DNA of 57,326 nt from Acidobacteriota bacterium (lineage in GTDB: Bacteria > Acidobacteriota > Terriglobia > Terriglobales > Acidobacteriaceae), in contig JAJYZC010000012.1 in the NCBI GenBank assembly GCA_021800255.1, forward strand, positions 1 to 57,326. Direction: 5' to 3'. The notes below the pieces were generated by a model, which did not search any database, was not told where the DNA came from, and was given only the letters and a program-made list of their open reading frames with translations. Shown here piece after piece: positions 28,025-35,233 of this stretch. Each line of letters starts with the position of its first letter. Position 1 is the stretch's first letter. Position numbers and translations under genes: made by a program.

Positions 28025-28810
28025 CTAGTCCCTAGTCCCTAGCCCCTGATCGCTGTTTCCGGTTTCCTGATCCTTTCTATTGAACTCGTTCATGGCGGCT
28101 GCCGGCCCTAATTCCAGGATGCGCCGCGTGGCCGTAGCCACCCGGTCGAGCACCTCGTCCAGCACCGCCAGATCCGCCTTGCGCATAGGCGAGAGCAGGT
28201 AATCCCTGCCCGGCCGTTTTCTACCGCCGGCCGCAACGGTTTGCGGCGGCGCGCCGGAACCGGCAAGGACCGAGCCCCGGTCGCGCCGCGCCGCATCCGG
28301 CCCTACGCCGATGCGCAAGCGCAGCCACTCTTGCGTGCCCAGGGCGCCGGTGATGCTGCGGGCTCCGTTGTGCCCGGCGGCTGAACCGCGCGCCCTGATC
28401 TTGAAGGTTCCCAGCGCCAGATCCAGCTCGTCGTAGATCACGAGCAGATCCTGCGCCGGGTCCACATCCAACTCGCGAACCAGAGCGGCTACCGCAACCC
28501 CGCTCAGGTTCATAAAAGTCTCCGGCTTGGCCAGAACCACCTCGCGCCCCGCCATGCGGCAGGTTGCGGTGGCGGCCCTGGAGCGCCGGTTTTGAACCAC
28601 AACCCCCTCCTGCTGGGCGATGCGGTCGATGGCCATGAACCCGGCGTTATGCGGGGTCCATACATACTCGAGGCCGGGGTTGCCGAGGCCCACGATCAGA
28701 AACGGGCCGCGCTGGCCGGCAGACTCGTTGGAGCGGTTCCGGGATTCGCTCGCCGTCCCCGGTCCCCCGGAAGGCTGCCTCTTGTTCAGAAACAAGCCAC
28801 TCAGTCGCAT
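28025..28810 (-). CDS. pth: Peptidyl-tRNA hydrolase
   Basis: 261 residues, longer than the usual 190. The enzyme frees tRNA from peptidyl-tRNA dropped by stalled ribosomes. Core motifs are 'IVGLGNPGLEYVWTPHNAGF' in outline (Asn of GLGNPG and catalytic His of PHNAGF), 'KPETFMNLSG', 'VIYDELDLALG' (catalytic Asp) and 'GSAAGHNGARSI'. About 34 residues precede the core. The last residues ('GNSDQGLGTRD') are translated from a tandem 'tccctag'-type intergenic repeat, so the natural C-terminus has been extended by repeat DNA. The ATG at 28810 is preferred over a TTG 18 bases upstream. It follows rplY by 55 bp. Confidence 0.93.
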   Translation of the reverse strand: MRLSGLFLNKRQPSGGPGTASESRNRSNESAGQRGPFLIVGLGNPGLEYVWTPHNAGFMAIDRIAQQEGVVVQNRRSRAATATCRMAGREVVLAKPETFMNLSGVAVAALVRELDVDPAQDLLVIYDELDLALGTFKIRARGSAAGHNGARSITGALGTQEWLRLRIGVGPDAARRDRGSVLAGSGAPPQTVAAGGRKRPGRDYLLSPMRKADLAVLDEVLDRVATATRRILELGPAAAMNEFNRKDQETGNSDQGLGTRD

Positions 28811-28865
28811 CGTGTCAAGCCAGGTCAAGGCGCAGCCAATCCAGAACCGCCGATGCCGCCGAGGC

Positions 28866-29573
28866 TCATTTCTTCGCTCCGGCTTCGGGCTTCTTGGCCG
28901 CCGCCTCGGGCTCGGCTTTGCCCTTCTTGGCCACTTCCGGTTCGGCCGGCGCAGCAGCCTCCGCCGTTGCCGCCGCCTCCGCTGCTTCCGCCTCCGCCAC
29001 TGGTGCCACTTCCTCGCGGATGGTAATCACGTGCGCCACGGTGGCGTCTTCGGGGCTGATATAGCGGATATTCTCCGCGTGCGGCAAGCCGCTCACGCGC
29101 AGCACCTGGTGCATCTCCAGCCCGCTTACATCCACGTCGATGTGGCCGGGAATATCCACCGGCAGGCATTCGATCTCCACCTCGCGCATCACCTGGTCCA
29201 GGACGCCTCCCTGGGTTTTGACTCCCACCGGCGTGCCCAGCAGCTTGACGCGCACCTTCACGCGCAGAGCCTTGTCGAGGGCGATGCGCTTCATGTCGAT
29301 GTGGATCAACTGGTCTTTGATGGGCTCGCGCTGCCAGTCCACAATCATGGCCTTGGCTGCGGGCTGGCCCGCGATTTCCACGTCGAAGATGGTGTTGTGG
29401 CCGGTCTCGGAAAACAGAATTCGGGAGATCTGCTTAGGTTCCACTTCGATGGCCACCGGATCGCGGCCGGGACCGTAGAGCACAGCGGGAATCTTGCCTG
29501 CGCGGCGCACGCGGCGCGCGGCATTTTTGTTGAATTTGCCCTCGCGGGGCTTGGCTACGACAACTTCCGGCAT
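28866..29573 (-). CDS. rplY: 50S ribosomal protein L25/general stress protein Ctc
   Basis: 235 residues. The N-terminal L25 domain binds 5S rRNA ('AARRVRRAGKIPAVLYGPG', 'VDWQREPIKDQLIHIDMKRI'). The Ctc-type C-terminal beta-domain follows ('GTPVGVKTQGGVLDQVMREVE', 'LPVDIPGHIDVDVSGLEM'). The last 45 or so residues are an Ala/Glu/Lys/Pro-rich tail with several near-repeats of A-E-A-x-A. The rplY-pth order next to prs is widely conserved. Confidence 0.95.
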   Translation of the reverse strand: MPEVVVAKPREGKFNKNAARRVRRAGKIPAVLYGPGRDPVAIEVEPKQISRILFSETGHNTIFDVEIAGQPAAKAMIVDWQREPIKDQLIHIDMKRIALDKALRVKVRVKLLGTPVGVKTQGGVLDQVMREVEIECLPVDIPGHIDVDVSGLEMHQVLRVSGLPHAENIRYISPEDATVAHVITIREEVAPVAEAEAAEAAATAEAAAPAEPEVAKKGKAEPEAAAKKPEAGAKK

Positions 29574-29614
29574 TTTGCGTTTTTCTCGTTTCCTTAGAAT
29601 CGGGCACGGAAAAG

Positions 29615-29830
29615 CAGCTTCCAGCTATCAGCCGGTCTCTGCGGCTGCGAACTGAGTTGCTCCGCTCCCTTTGTGAAGAACAGATGTTAGCTTTCAGCTA
29701 TCATCTGCTCGTTGCGATTGCGCTCCGAATCAACTTCATTTCGAAGCCTTCCTTCGCTCAACCGTGAAGGCCGGTTCTGCAATTTACTCACTGAGAGCTG
29801 AAAGCGGATGGCTGACAGCTCTGAGCTTCA
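29615..29830. repeat. Degenerate 'agctttcagctatcag' repeat tract
   Basis: Between prs and rplY, many short copies of (A)GCT(T/A)TCAGC and their complements occur ('ccagctatcagcc', 'gttagctttcagctatcatc', 'ctgagagctgaaagcgg', 'ggctgacagctctgagcttcagctcag'). The same words recur at 31033-31062, next to tRNA-Gln. The tract can form many alternative hairpins and codes for nothing. Confidence 0.55.
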
Positions 29831-29832
29831 GC

Positions 29833-30942
29833 TCAGGAAAACAGCGAACTTATGCTGGTCTCCTTGTGGATGTTTTCGATGGCCGTACCGACCAGACCGG
29901 CGATGGAAAGCACCTTGATCTTTTCCACCTTCAGCGCCGCCTCGCGCAGGGGAATGGTGTCGGTTACCACCACTTGTTGCAGGCGGGAGTTAGCGATGCG
30001 GTCGATGGCGGGGCCGGAGAGCACAGCGTGGCTGGCGCAGGCATACACCGCCGCCGCGCCCGAGGCATAGAGCGCGTCCACAGTCTTCACCAGGGTTCCG
30101 GCCGTATCGATGATGTCGTCGATAATCAGGCAGTTCTGGCCGCTCACGTCGCCTACTACGTGCATCACTTCAGCCACATTCAATTCCGTGCGGCGTTTGT
30201 CCACGATGGCCAGCGGCGCGCCCACCTTCTGCGCGAAGAACCGCGCCCGTTCCACGCCCCCGGCGTCCGGTGAGACGACGGTCAGGTTGGGAAGCCGGAG
30301 ACCACGGAAGTGATCCACCAGCACCGGGCTGGCAAACAGATGATCCACCGGAATGTTGAAGAACCCCTGAATCTGGGCCGCATGCAGATCCAAAAACAGC
30401 GCCCGGTTCGCCCCTGCGGTGGTGAGCAGGTCGGCAATCAGCTTGGCGCTGATGGCCACGCGGGGACGGTCCTTGCGGTCCTGGCGGGCGTAGCCGTAGT
30501 AAGGCATCACCGCCGTAATCCGCGCCGCCGAAGCCCGCTTAAGCGCGTCGATCATCACCAGAAGCTCCACCAGGTGCTGATCCACCGGATAACAGGTGGG
30601 CTGCACCACGAACACGTCCACACCGCGCACGTTCTCGAGCAGTTGGAAGTAAACCTCGCCATCGGCAAAGCGCTGCAGCTTTGCCTCGCCCACGGGAACG
30701 CCGATATGCTCGCCGATTTTGCGCGCCAGCTCCGGATTGGCCGTGCCGCTGAAGAGCTTGAATCGCTTGTCCTCGCTCAGCCGTCCGGGCTTCTTCCGTT
30801 CCGGCGCCGGCTTGGCCTCCTTGGCGCTCGCTGCCGCCTCCGGAACCCGGGCCTGCGCCGGACCGGCGCCGTCGCCCGGCGCGCCGCTCGCGCTTCCTTG
30901 GTGCTTCTCTTCCGCAGTGACCGTCACAGTTGCCGTTTCCAT
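29833..30942 (-). CDS. prs: Ribose-phosphate pyrophosphokinase
   Basis: 369 residues; the enzyme makes PRPP from ribose 5-phosphate and ATP for nucleotide, His and Trp synthesis. The catalytic core starts near residue 58 ('FKLFSGTANPELARKIGEHI') and includes 'RFADGEVYFQLLENVRG', the flexible-loop region 'YGYARQDRKDRPRVAISAKL', 'DLHAAQIQGFFNIPVDHL' and the PRPP-binding loop 'LIIDDIIDTAGTLVKT'. About 55 residues of Ala/Pro/Glu-rich sequence precede it, unlike the usual Prs of about 315 residues. GGAGG lies upstream of the ATG at 30942. Confidence 0.96.
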   Translation of the reverse strand: METATVTVTAEEKHQGSASGAPGDGAGPAQARVPEAAASAKEAKPAPERKKPGRLSEDKRFKLFSGTANPELARKIGEHIGVPVGEAKLQRFADGEVYFQLLENVRGVDVFVVQPTCYPVDQHLVELLVMIDALKRASAARITAVMPYYGYARQDRKDRPRVAISAKLIADLLTTAGANRALFLDLHAAQIQGFFNIPVDHLFASPVLVDHFRGLRLPNLTVVSPDAGGVERARFFAQKVGAPLAIVDKRRTELNVAEVMHVVGDVSGQNCLIIDDIIDTAGTLVKTVDALYASGAAAVYACASHAVLSGPAIDRIANSRLQQVVVTDTIPLREAALKVEKIKVLSIAGLVGTAIENIHKETSISSLFS

Positions 30943-31084
30943 CTGAAGAGCACCTCCAAGCTGCTTCCCGCCCCTGGATGCAAAGACCGCTTCCTGGGGA
31001 TCCGGGGTTGGCTTTGGCTGCTTTCCGGGTCTAGCCCTCAGCTTTCAGCCTTCAGCTATCAGTTCCTTCCCTGTGATGAGAACT

Positions 31085-31110
31085 GCTTCAAGTTCCCACA
31101 GGAATGAAGC
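31085..31110 (-). terminator. Hairpin downstream of tRNA-Gln
   Basis: On the minus strand, about 30 bases past the tRNA end, GCTTCA-TTCC pairs with GGAA-TGAAGC with a two-base bulge and a short loop. No T-run follows, so this may be a processing or weak termination structure. Confidence 0.3.
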
Positions 31111-31139
31111 TGAAAGCGAAGGGTTAAAAGCTGCCTTTC

Positions 31140-31213
31140 TGGCTGGGCGACCAGGATTCGAACCTGGACTGAGTGCTCCAAAGGCACTTGACCTACCATT
31201 AGTCGATCGCCCA
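31140..31213 (-). tRNA. tRNA-Gln (anticodon TTG)
   Basis: 74 bases including an encoded CCA. The acceptor stem TGGGCGA pairs with TCGCCCA and the discriminator base is G. The anticodon stem AGTGC/GCACT encloses the loop CTTTGGA with anticodon TTG, reading CAA. The T-arm contains GGTTCGAATCC. It lies between prs and ispE on the same strand, a typical arrangement. Confidence 0.96.
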
Positions 31214-31298
31214 ACGATACTTTCCGCAGCCGATGGAGAGTCTCGCTTGCTCAACATTCGGCTGTCAATGCTGAAAACAGCTATTACCTGTTAGCTCG

Positions 31299-31373
31299 GT
31301 CTCTGACCGCTTGATTTTGCACCATCCCGGGGTGCCCAAGGTCCCCTTTGGGAACCCGGGAAAGCAAAACTCA
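31299..31373. repeat. Dispersed palindromic intergenic repeat, copy B
   Basis: Starts 'gtctctgaccgcttga' and shares with 26957-27026 the order 'accgcttg', 'ccatcc', 'aggtcccctttgg', 'gggaaagca'. The stem is degraded compared with copy A (TCCCGGG with CCCGGGA around an imperfect inner stem). It lies just past ispE, between ispE and tRNA-Gln. Confidence 0.65.
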
Positions 31374-31417
31374 TCTTTCGCCAAAGGGCCGAAACCTAAC
31401 AGCAAACTTCTACAAGC

Positions 31418-32530
31418 TCAATCCAAAATCATCCCGCTCCAGTAGTCTTTGCGGGGCAGGGTTTGCGTCATACGCGCTTCCACTCCCCGAAACTGCCTGC
31501 CGAGCCGGTCTACCGCTGCTTCTGCGTCTCGGCGGGTGCGGTACAACCCGTAGAGCGCCGAACCAGAGCCCGACAGCGAGGCATATAGGGCCGCCTCCGG
31601 CGTGCCCGCGGCCGCAAGAAGACGCTTGATCTCAGCAAGGGAGGGATGCTGGGGGAAGACAACGCGCTCGAAGTCATTCCTGATCCAGCTCGTGATCCCG
31701 GTGCGGACAAGCACGGACTCTTGCGGTCCGGCCAGGCCCTCCCTGCCAAACTCGGGGAGGACACCGGAGGAGCCGGTTCCATGCTCACCCCCAGGAAACT
31801 CTTCCTGGAAGGCGCTGGCATAGGCGCGGCTCAACTCCTTTAGTCTAACGGCACTGGCTTCGGCGGTCAAACCCTCGGCGGCCGAGAGCGCGTCCCAATC
31901 GCGAAATGCCTGCGGCGTGGAGACGCCGTCAGCGGGCGTGGCCACAACGCACCAAAGCGGTTCAATGTCCGGCAGCGGGCGCACTTGCTGGCCTCGATCA
32001 AGCCCCAGCACCGTCCCGCCAATGAGAAAAAGGGGTACATCGGAGCCTACCTCGGCGGCCAGCTCCAGCCGTTTCGCTTCCCAGGTTTCAAAAGCCATCC
32101 CCTTCGCCAAACTCAGGACGGGCTCTGGGGCGCCCGGTCTGATCCCTGACCTCTGATCTCTGATCCCCAGTTCCCGCTCCAGCCCAACCAGGGCCGCAAC
32201 GGCGTTAGCTGATCCGGCGCCCAAACCGCCCTCAACCGGCAGCCGCTTGTCGATGTGAATCTCCACCTCAGCCGTGAGTTCCAGCGCCTTCAGCGCCAGT
32301 TCCACCATCTTCCAGGCCGTATTGCGGCGGTCAGTGGGCACGCGGTGGTCGTTGCAAGTTAGCCTCAGCGCCGTCGCCGCCGCGCGCCGGGCCGTCACCG
32401 TAATCCTGTCGTGTATTTCCAGGGTCTGGTAAATGGTGGCCAGAGCGTGAAAGCCGTCGGCGCGCGGCGCGCCTAAGTAGAGCCCCAGGTTGATCTTGGC
32501 GTGCGAGCGGACGGCGGTGGGCATACCCAT
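31418..32530 (-). CDS. ispE: 4-diphosphocytidyl-2-C-methyl-D-erythritol kinase with inserted segments
   Basis: 370 residues against a usual 280-310. The enzyme phosphorylates CDP-ME in the non-mevalonate isoprenoid pathway. GHMP-kinase motifs are 'AKINLGLYLGAPRADGFHAL', the ATP loop 'PVEGGLGAGSANAVAAL' and 'ALYASLSGSGSALYGL' near the end. Two segments do not belong to the family: about 25 residues after 'LVGLERELGI' that are encoded by repeat DNA (32096-32175), and about 30 residues around 'GGEHGTGSSGVLPEFGR'. Both keep frame and spare the motifs, so activity may be retained. The ATG at 32530 is chosen; the frame is open to 32614, but homology begins after 'MGMPTAVRSHAKI'. Confidence 0.9.
   Translation of the reverse strand: MGMPTAVRSHAKINLGLYLGAPRADGFHALATIYQTLEIHDRITVTARRAAATALRLTCNDHRVPTDRRNTAWKMVELALKALELTAEVEIHIDKRLPVEGGLGAGSANAVAALVGLERELGIRDQRSGIRPGAPEPVLSLAKGMAFETWEAKRLELAAEVGSDVPLFLIGGTVLGLDRGQQVRPLPDIEPLWCVVATPADGVSTPQAFRDWDALSAAEGLTAEASAVRLKELSRAYASAFQEEFPGGEHGTGSSGVLPEFGREGLAGPQESVLVRTGITSWIRNDFERVVFPQHPSLAEIKRLLAAAGTPEAALYASLSGSGSALYGLYRTRRDAEAAVDRLGRQFRGVEARMTQTLPRKDYWSGMILD
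32096..32175. repeat. Dispersed repeats inserted inside ispE
   Basis: Two repeat types lie side by side in the coding sequence. 'ttcgccaaactcaggacggg' (32103-32122) matches the widespread bacterial repeat whose translations read 'FDKLRTG' or 'PVLSLSKG' (here 'PVLSLAKG' in ispE). A tandem 'ctgatccctga/cctctgatct' tract (32138-32170) is like the tracts in noncoding DNA at 28020-28060. Together they add about 25 residues in frame. Confidence 0.75.
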
Positions 32531-32733
32531 CGATTGTAACGGTCTCCCAAAAATCCGGCGGAAAAGGGAACCGGAGAGAGTACACTCTGCGTAGTATCCT
32601 TGAGCGTGTTTCATGAATTACCTTCGTGGCTGACCAAGCTCCTGCGCTCCGGCTTGCCGCAGGACCCCACACGAAGCCGGGCCATCCACATCGGGCTTAG
32701 GAAACACACTGCGAGAACATTGCGGGAGCATAT

Positions 32734-32928
32734 ATGCACTTTCTGTTGCTAGGAATAGGGCTCTATTTCCTCCCGGCGATCATTGCGGCCGTGCGGCACA
32801 CGCATAATGCGACGGGGATCCTGGTGCTGAATCTCTTCCTCGGATGGACTGGCGTGGGATGGTTCGTCGCGCTCCTCCTGGCGATCTTCTCAGCGCCGTA
32901 TTACGTCTACTATCGCCGCGGATGGTAG
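32734..32928 (+). CDS. Superinfection immunity protein family, small membrane protein
   Basis: 64 residues with two membrane helices. The family pattern is visible: 'LYFLPAIIAAVRHTHNATGI' then 'VLNLFLGWTGVGWFVALLLA' and a basic end 'YYRRGW'. The family is named after phage T4 Imm but occurs widely in bacterial chromosomes as a small inner-membrane protein of unknown role; no phage gene is near. GGGAG lies seven bases before the ATG. Confidence 0.8.
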   Translation: MHFLLLGIGLYFLPAIIAAVRHTHNATGILVLNLFLGWTGVGWFVALLLAIFSAPYYVYYRRGW

Positions 32929-32988
32929 AAGCGAGAGCCGCCAGAAACGAGCGGGGGATTCGCTTGCGTGTGCGGCGCCCGGTGCGCT

Positions 32989-34065
32989 CTATTGCCCACC
33001 CTGCTTGAAGATCTCCTCCGCATAATAGTTCCGCACCTTGGCCTGGTCCTGGAGTATCTCTAGATAGGCATTCTCCAGCAACTGTTTTTGGTTTTCGTGA
33101 AGGATCTGATGGATGGCCTGCTGCACGCGGGGATCGCTCAGTTGTCTCTGGCCCGCGGGCTCGCGCCCAATCAGCTTGTAGATGGCGTAGCCGATGAGCT
33201 TGTGGCCCGGGCTGTTGTTGTCGTAAATAGGAAGAACATTGGTGTACTGATCGGGCTGTAGCTTGTTGACCGCAGCGTAGACTTCGGCATCGCTTTTGAG
33301 CGCCGATTCGGCTACAAAGCCCATATCCCCGCCATTGGAGGCGGTGTTGGGGTCCTCAGAGAAGTTCATGGCCAGGGAGCCGAAGTCCTCGCCGCTATCG
33401 AGGCGGATGTGCAGGGCGTCAATCTTTCGCTTGGCGTCGGCCAAGCCGGAAGCCTTGTTGTCCTGGAGGTTGCCGGCCTGCTGAGAGGGAGCGGCAGTGA
33501 CCACGATCTGAGCGAGGTGATATTCGGGCTCAATGAGGTCGAAGTCAGCCTTGTGAGCTGCATAATAGCTGGCGATCTCCGTGTCGGTGATATTGATCTT
33601 AGACTCGATTTCCTTGTTGAGCAGCTTGGTTTTGGTAAGCGAGCGGCGCAGGTCCTCCTTGAACTCAGCGAGGGTAAGATTGCGCGCTTTGAGCAAATTG
33701 TAAAACTCATCCTGGGTGTAAGGAGCCTTGATCTCGGTCAACTTGGCGTTGACTTCCTCATCGGTGGCGACAAGGCCGAGTTTGGCGGCGCGCTGTTGCA
33801 GAATTTCGTCCTCGATCATCTGGTGCAGAATCTGGAGACGCCGCATATCCGCTTCACTGGGGGAGAGTTGATGCTGGGCGCTGCTCAAGCTGGCCTGATA
33901 GTACCTGTCCAGCTCGGAACGCATAATCGGTTTGCCGTTCACGGTGGCCACCACGTCCGCGGAGGGCGAACGGCGGCAGCCGGCGACAGTCAACAACAGC
34001 GCGGCGCTGCCCAGGATGAGGACGGCGGAAAGAGGGCGAAACCGGATCATCGATTGAACGTGCAA
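32989..34065 (-). CDS. SurA-like peptidylprolyl isomerase lipoprotein
   Basis: 358 residues. The lipobox 'VAGC' follows a signal helix, so it should be lipid-anchored in the periplasm. A SurA-type N-terminal chaperone domain ('VVATVNGKPIMRSELDRYY', 'QMIEDEILQQRAAKLGLV') precedes one parvulin domain ('EYHLAQIVVT', 'DFGSLAMNFSEDPNTASNGGDMGFV'). SurA helps deliver outer-membrane beta-barrels, with LptD as a leading client. The TTG at 34065 is chosen because AGGAG is eight bases upstream; the GTG at 34074 abuts that site and the ATG at 34050 has none. It is third in a co-directional set after lptD and a DsbA-like gene. Confidence 0.85.
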   Translation of the reverse strand: MHVQSMIRFRPLSAVLILGSAALLLTVAGCRRSPSADVVATVNGKPIMRSELDRYYQASLSSAQHQLSPSEADMRRLQILHQMIEDEILQQRAAKLGLVATDEEVNAKLTEIKAPYTQDEFYNLLKARNLTLAEFKEDLRRSLTKTKLLNKEIESKINITDTEIASYYAAHKADFDLIEPEYHLAQIVVTAAPSQQAGNLQDNKASGLADAKRKIDALHIRLDSGEDFGSLAMNFSEDPNTASNGGDMGFVAESALKSDAEVYAAVNKLQPDQYTNVLPIYDNNSPGHKLIGYAIYKLIGREPAGQRQLSDPRVQQAIHQILHENQKQLLENAYLEILQDQAKVRNYYAEEIFKQGGQ

Positions 34066-34142
34066 CTTAAACACTCCTGCGAGACAACGAAGGTCCCGGC
34101 ATTCAAGAATAAATCCGCGCGCGGCGGAAGGGATAGCAGCGT

Positions 34143-35117
34143 CTATGGTCCGGCTTTCTTACCACTTCCTGCATTTTCGCCGGTCGTGGCAGGTTGCTGC
34201 GTGTTGGCTGCCGGCGGCTCGGCCGGGGGCTGTTCCCCAACGGCGCGCAGGGCGCGGTTGATCACCGTCCACAGTTGATCCTGGGGCACGGCGCCGTCGA
34301 TGCGTTCGCCATTGACGAACAGGAACGGTGTTCCCTCAATCCCCAGCGTCTCGCCTTCCTTCATTTCGGCTTTGATTCCGGTTTCGTCCTGCTTCGCGAT
34401 GCATGCGTCGAGGCGGCTCTGGTCGAGTTTGTATATCGAGCCTTCTCCGCTGGCGAGACGATCCAGGGCGGCGAAGCTCTTTTGCAAGTTCAGGTTCTGG
34501 CCGGTGATCTCGCCGTCGTGGCTGTGCACGTAGTCCACATAGTCCCAATAAGCGTCGCCGTTCAGCGCCGCCAGGCAGTTGGCGTCTACAGCTGCATGCA
34601 GGGCCCATGGGTGCAACTGAGTCAGTGGGTAATCCATATAGATTAAGCGCACCTGGTTCTGGTAGTGCTCCAGGGTAGCCGGAAAAAGCTCATGATTCAT
34701 GCGTGCGCAGAAGGGGCACTCAAGATCGTCGAAGTTGATGACGGTAACTTTGGCCGCCGGATTGCCGCGGATGGGACGGCCGGCAACATTAATGTCTGCG
34801 GCAGGATCGTTGCTCAGGTTCATCGTGTCCAGGTGAACCAGCTTGGTGTTGTCGTGGGAGATCAAGAAGTTGACGATCTGCGATGTGCCCCCGTCGGAGA
34901 TGGTGATCGGCAAGGTATCGTAGTCAGCGAACGAACTGGGCTTGCGGAGGCCTAAGCTGAGAGTAGCATCCGGGGGCAGATCGTAGCGGGCGCGGACCAT
35001 GATGTCGATGCGCCGGATGAGCGTGGGGGTCAACCCCGATGACGGCGATATTTGGGCTTTGCAGCCCACAGTCAAAGCCAGGACAAGCAGCCCTGCAAAG
35101 AAGCGGTTGTGCGGCAA
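34143..35117 (-). CDS. DsbA-like thioredoxin-fold lipoprotein
   Basis: 324 residues. The signal helix ends in the lipobox 'LTVGC' (Cys19). After a unique domain of about 100 residues comes a DsbA-type fold with the active site C-P-F-C (Cys134, Cys137) in 'FDDLECPFCARMNHELFP', a long helical insert, and the cis-Pro loop 'GIEGTPFLFVNG'. It should form or rearrange disulfides in the periplasm. The TTG at 35117 has GGGAGAGG seven bases upstream, and starting there gives a proper signal peptide; the frame is open to 35333, but that would overlap the 3' end of lptD. The tail is Pro/Gln-rich. Confidence 0.88.
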   Translation of the reverse strand: MPHNRFFAGLLVLALTVGCKAQISPSSGLTPTLIRRIDIMVRARYDLPPDATLSLGLRKPSSFADYDTLPITISDGGTSQIVNFLISHDNTKLVHLDTMNLSNDPAADINVAGRPIRGNPAAKVTVINFDDLECPFCARMNHELFPATLEHYQNQVRLIYMDYPLTQLHPWALHAAVDANCLAALNGDAYWDYVDYVHSHDGEITGQNLNLQKSFAALDRLASGEGSIYKLDQSRLDACIAKQDETGIKAEMKEGETLGIEGTPFLFVNGERIDGAVPQDQLWTVINRALRAVGEQPPAEPPAANTQQPATTGENAGSGKKAGP

Positions 35118-35233
35118 GTTGATTCCTCTCCCAAAAGGATACTCCAGCGGGGCTGCGACGGCCCGGCATAGAGCACGTTTTCCCTGCCCTATACAATGGA
35201 CGCTGCGCGCGGGTTCAGGCATCCGCTCGAACC

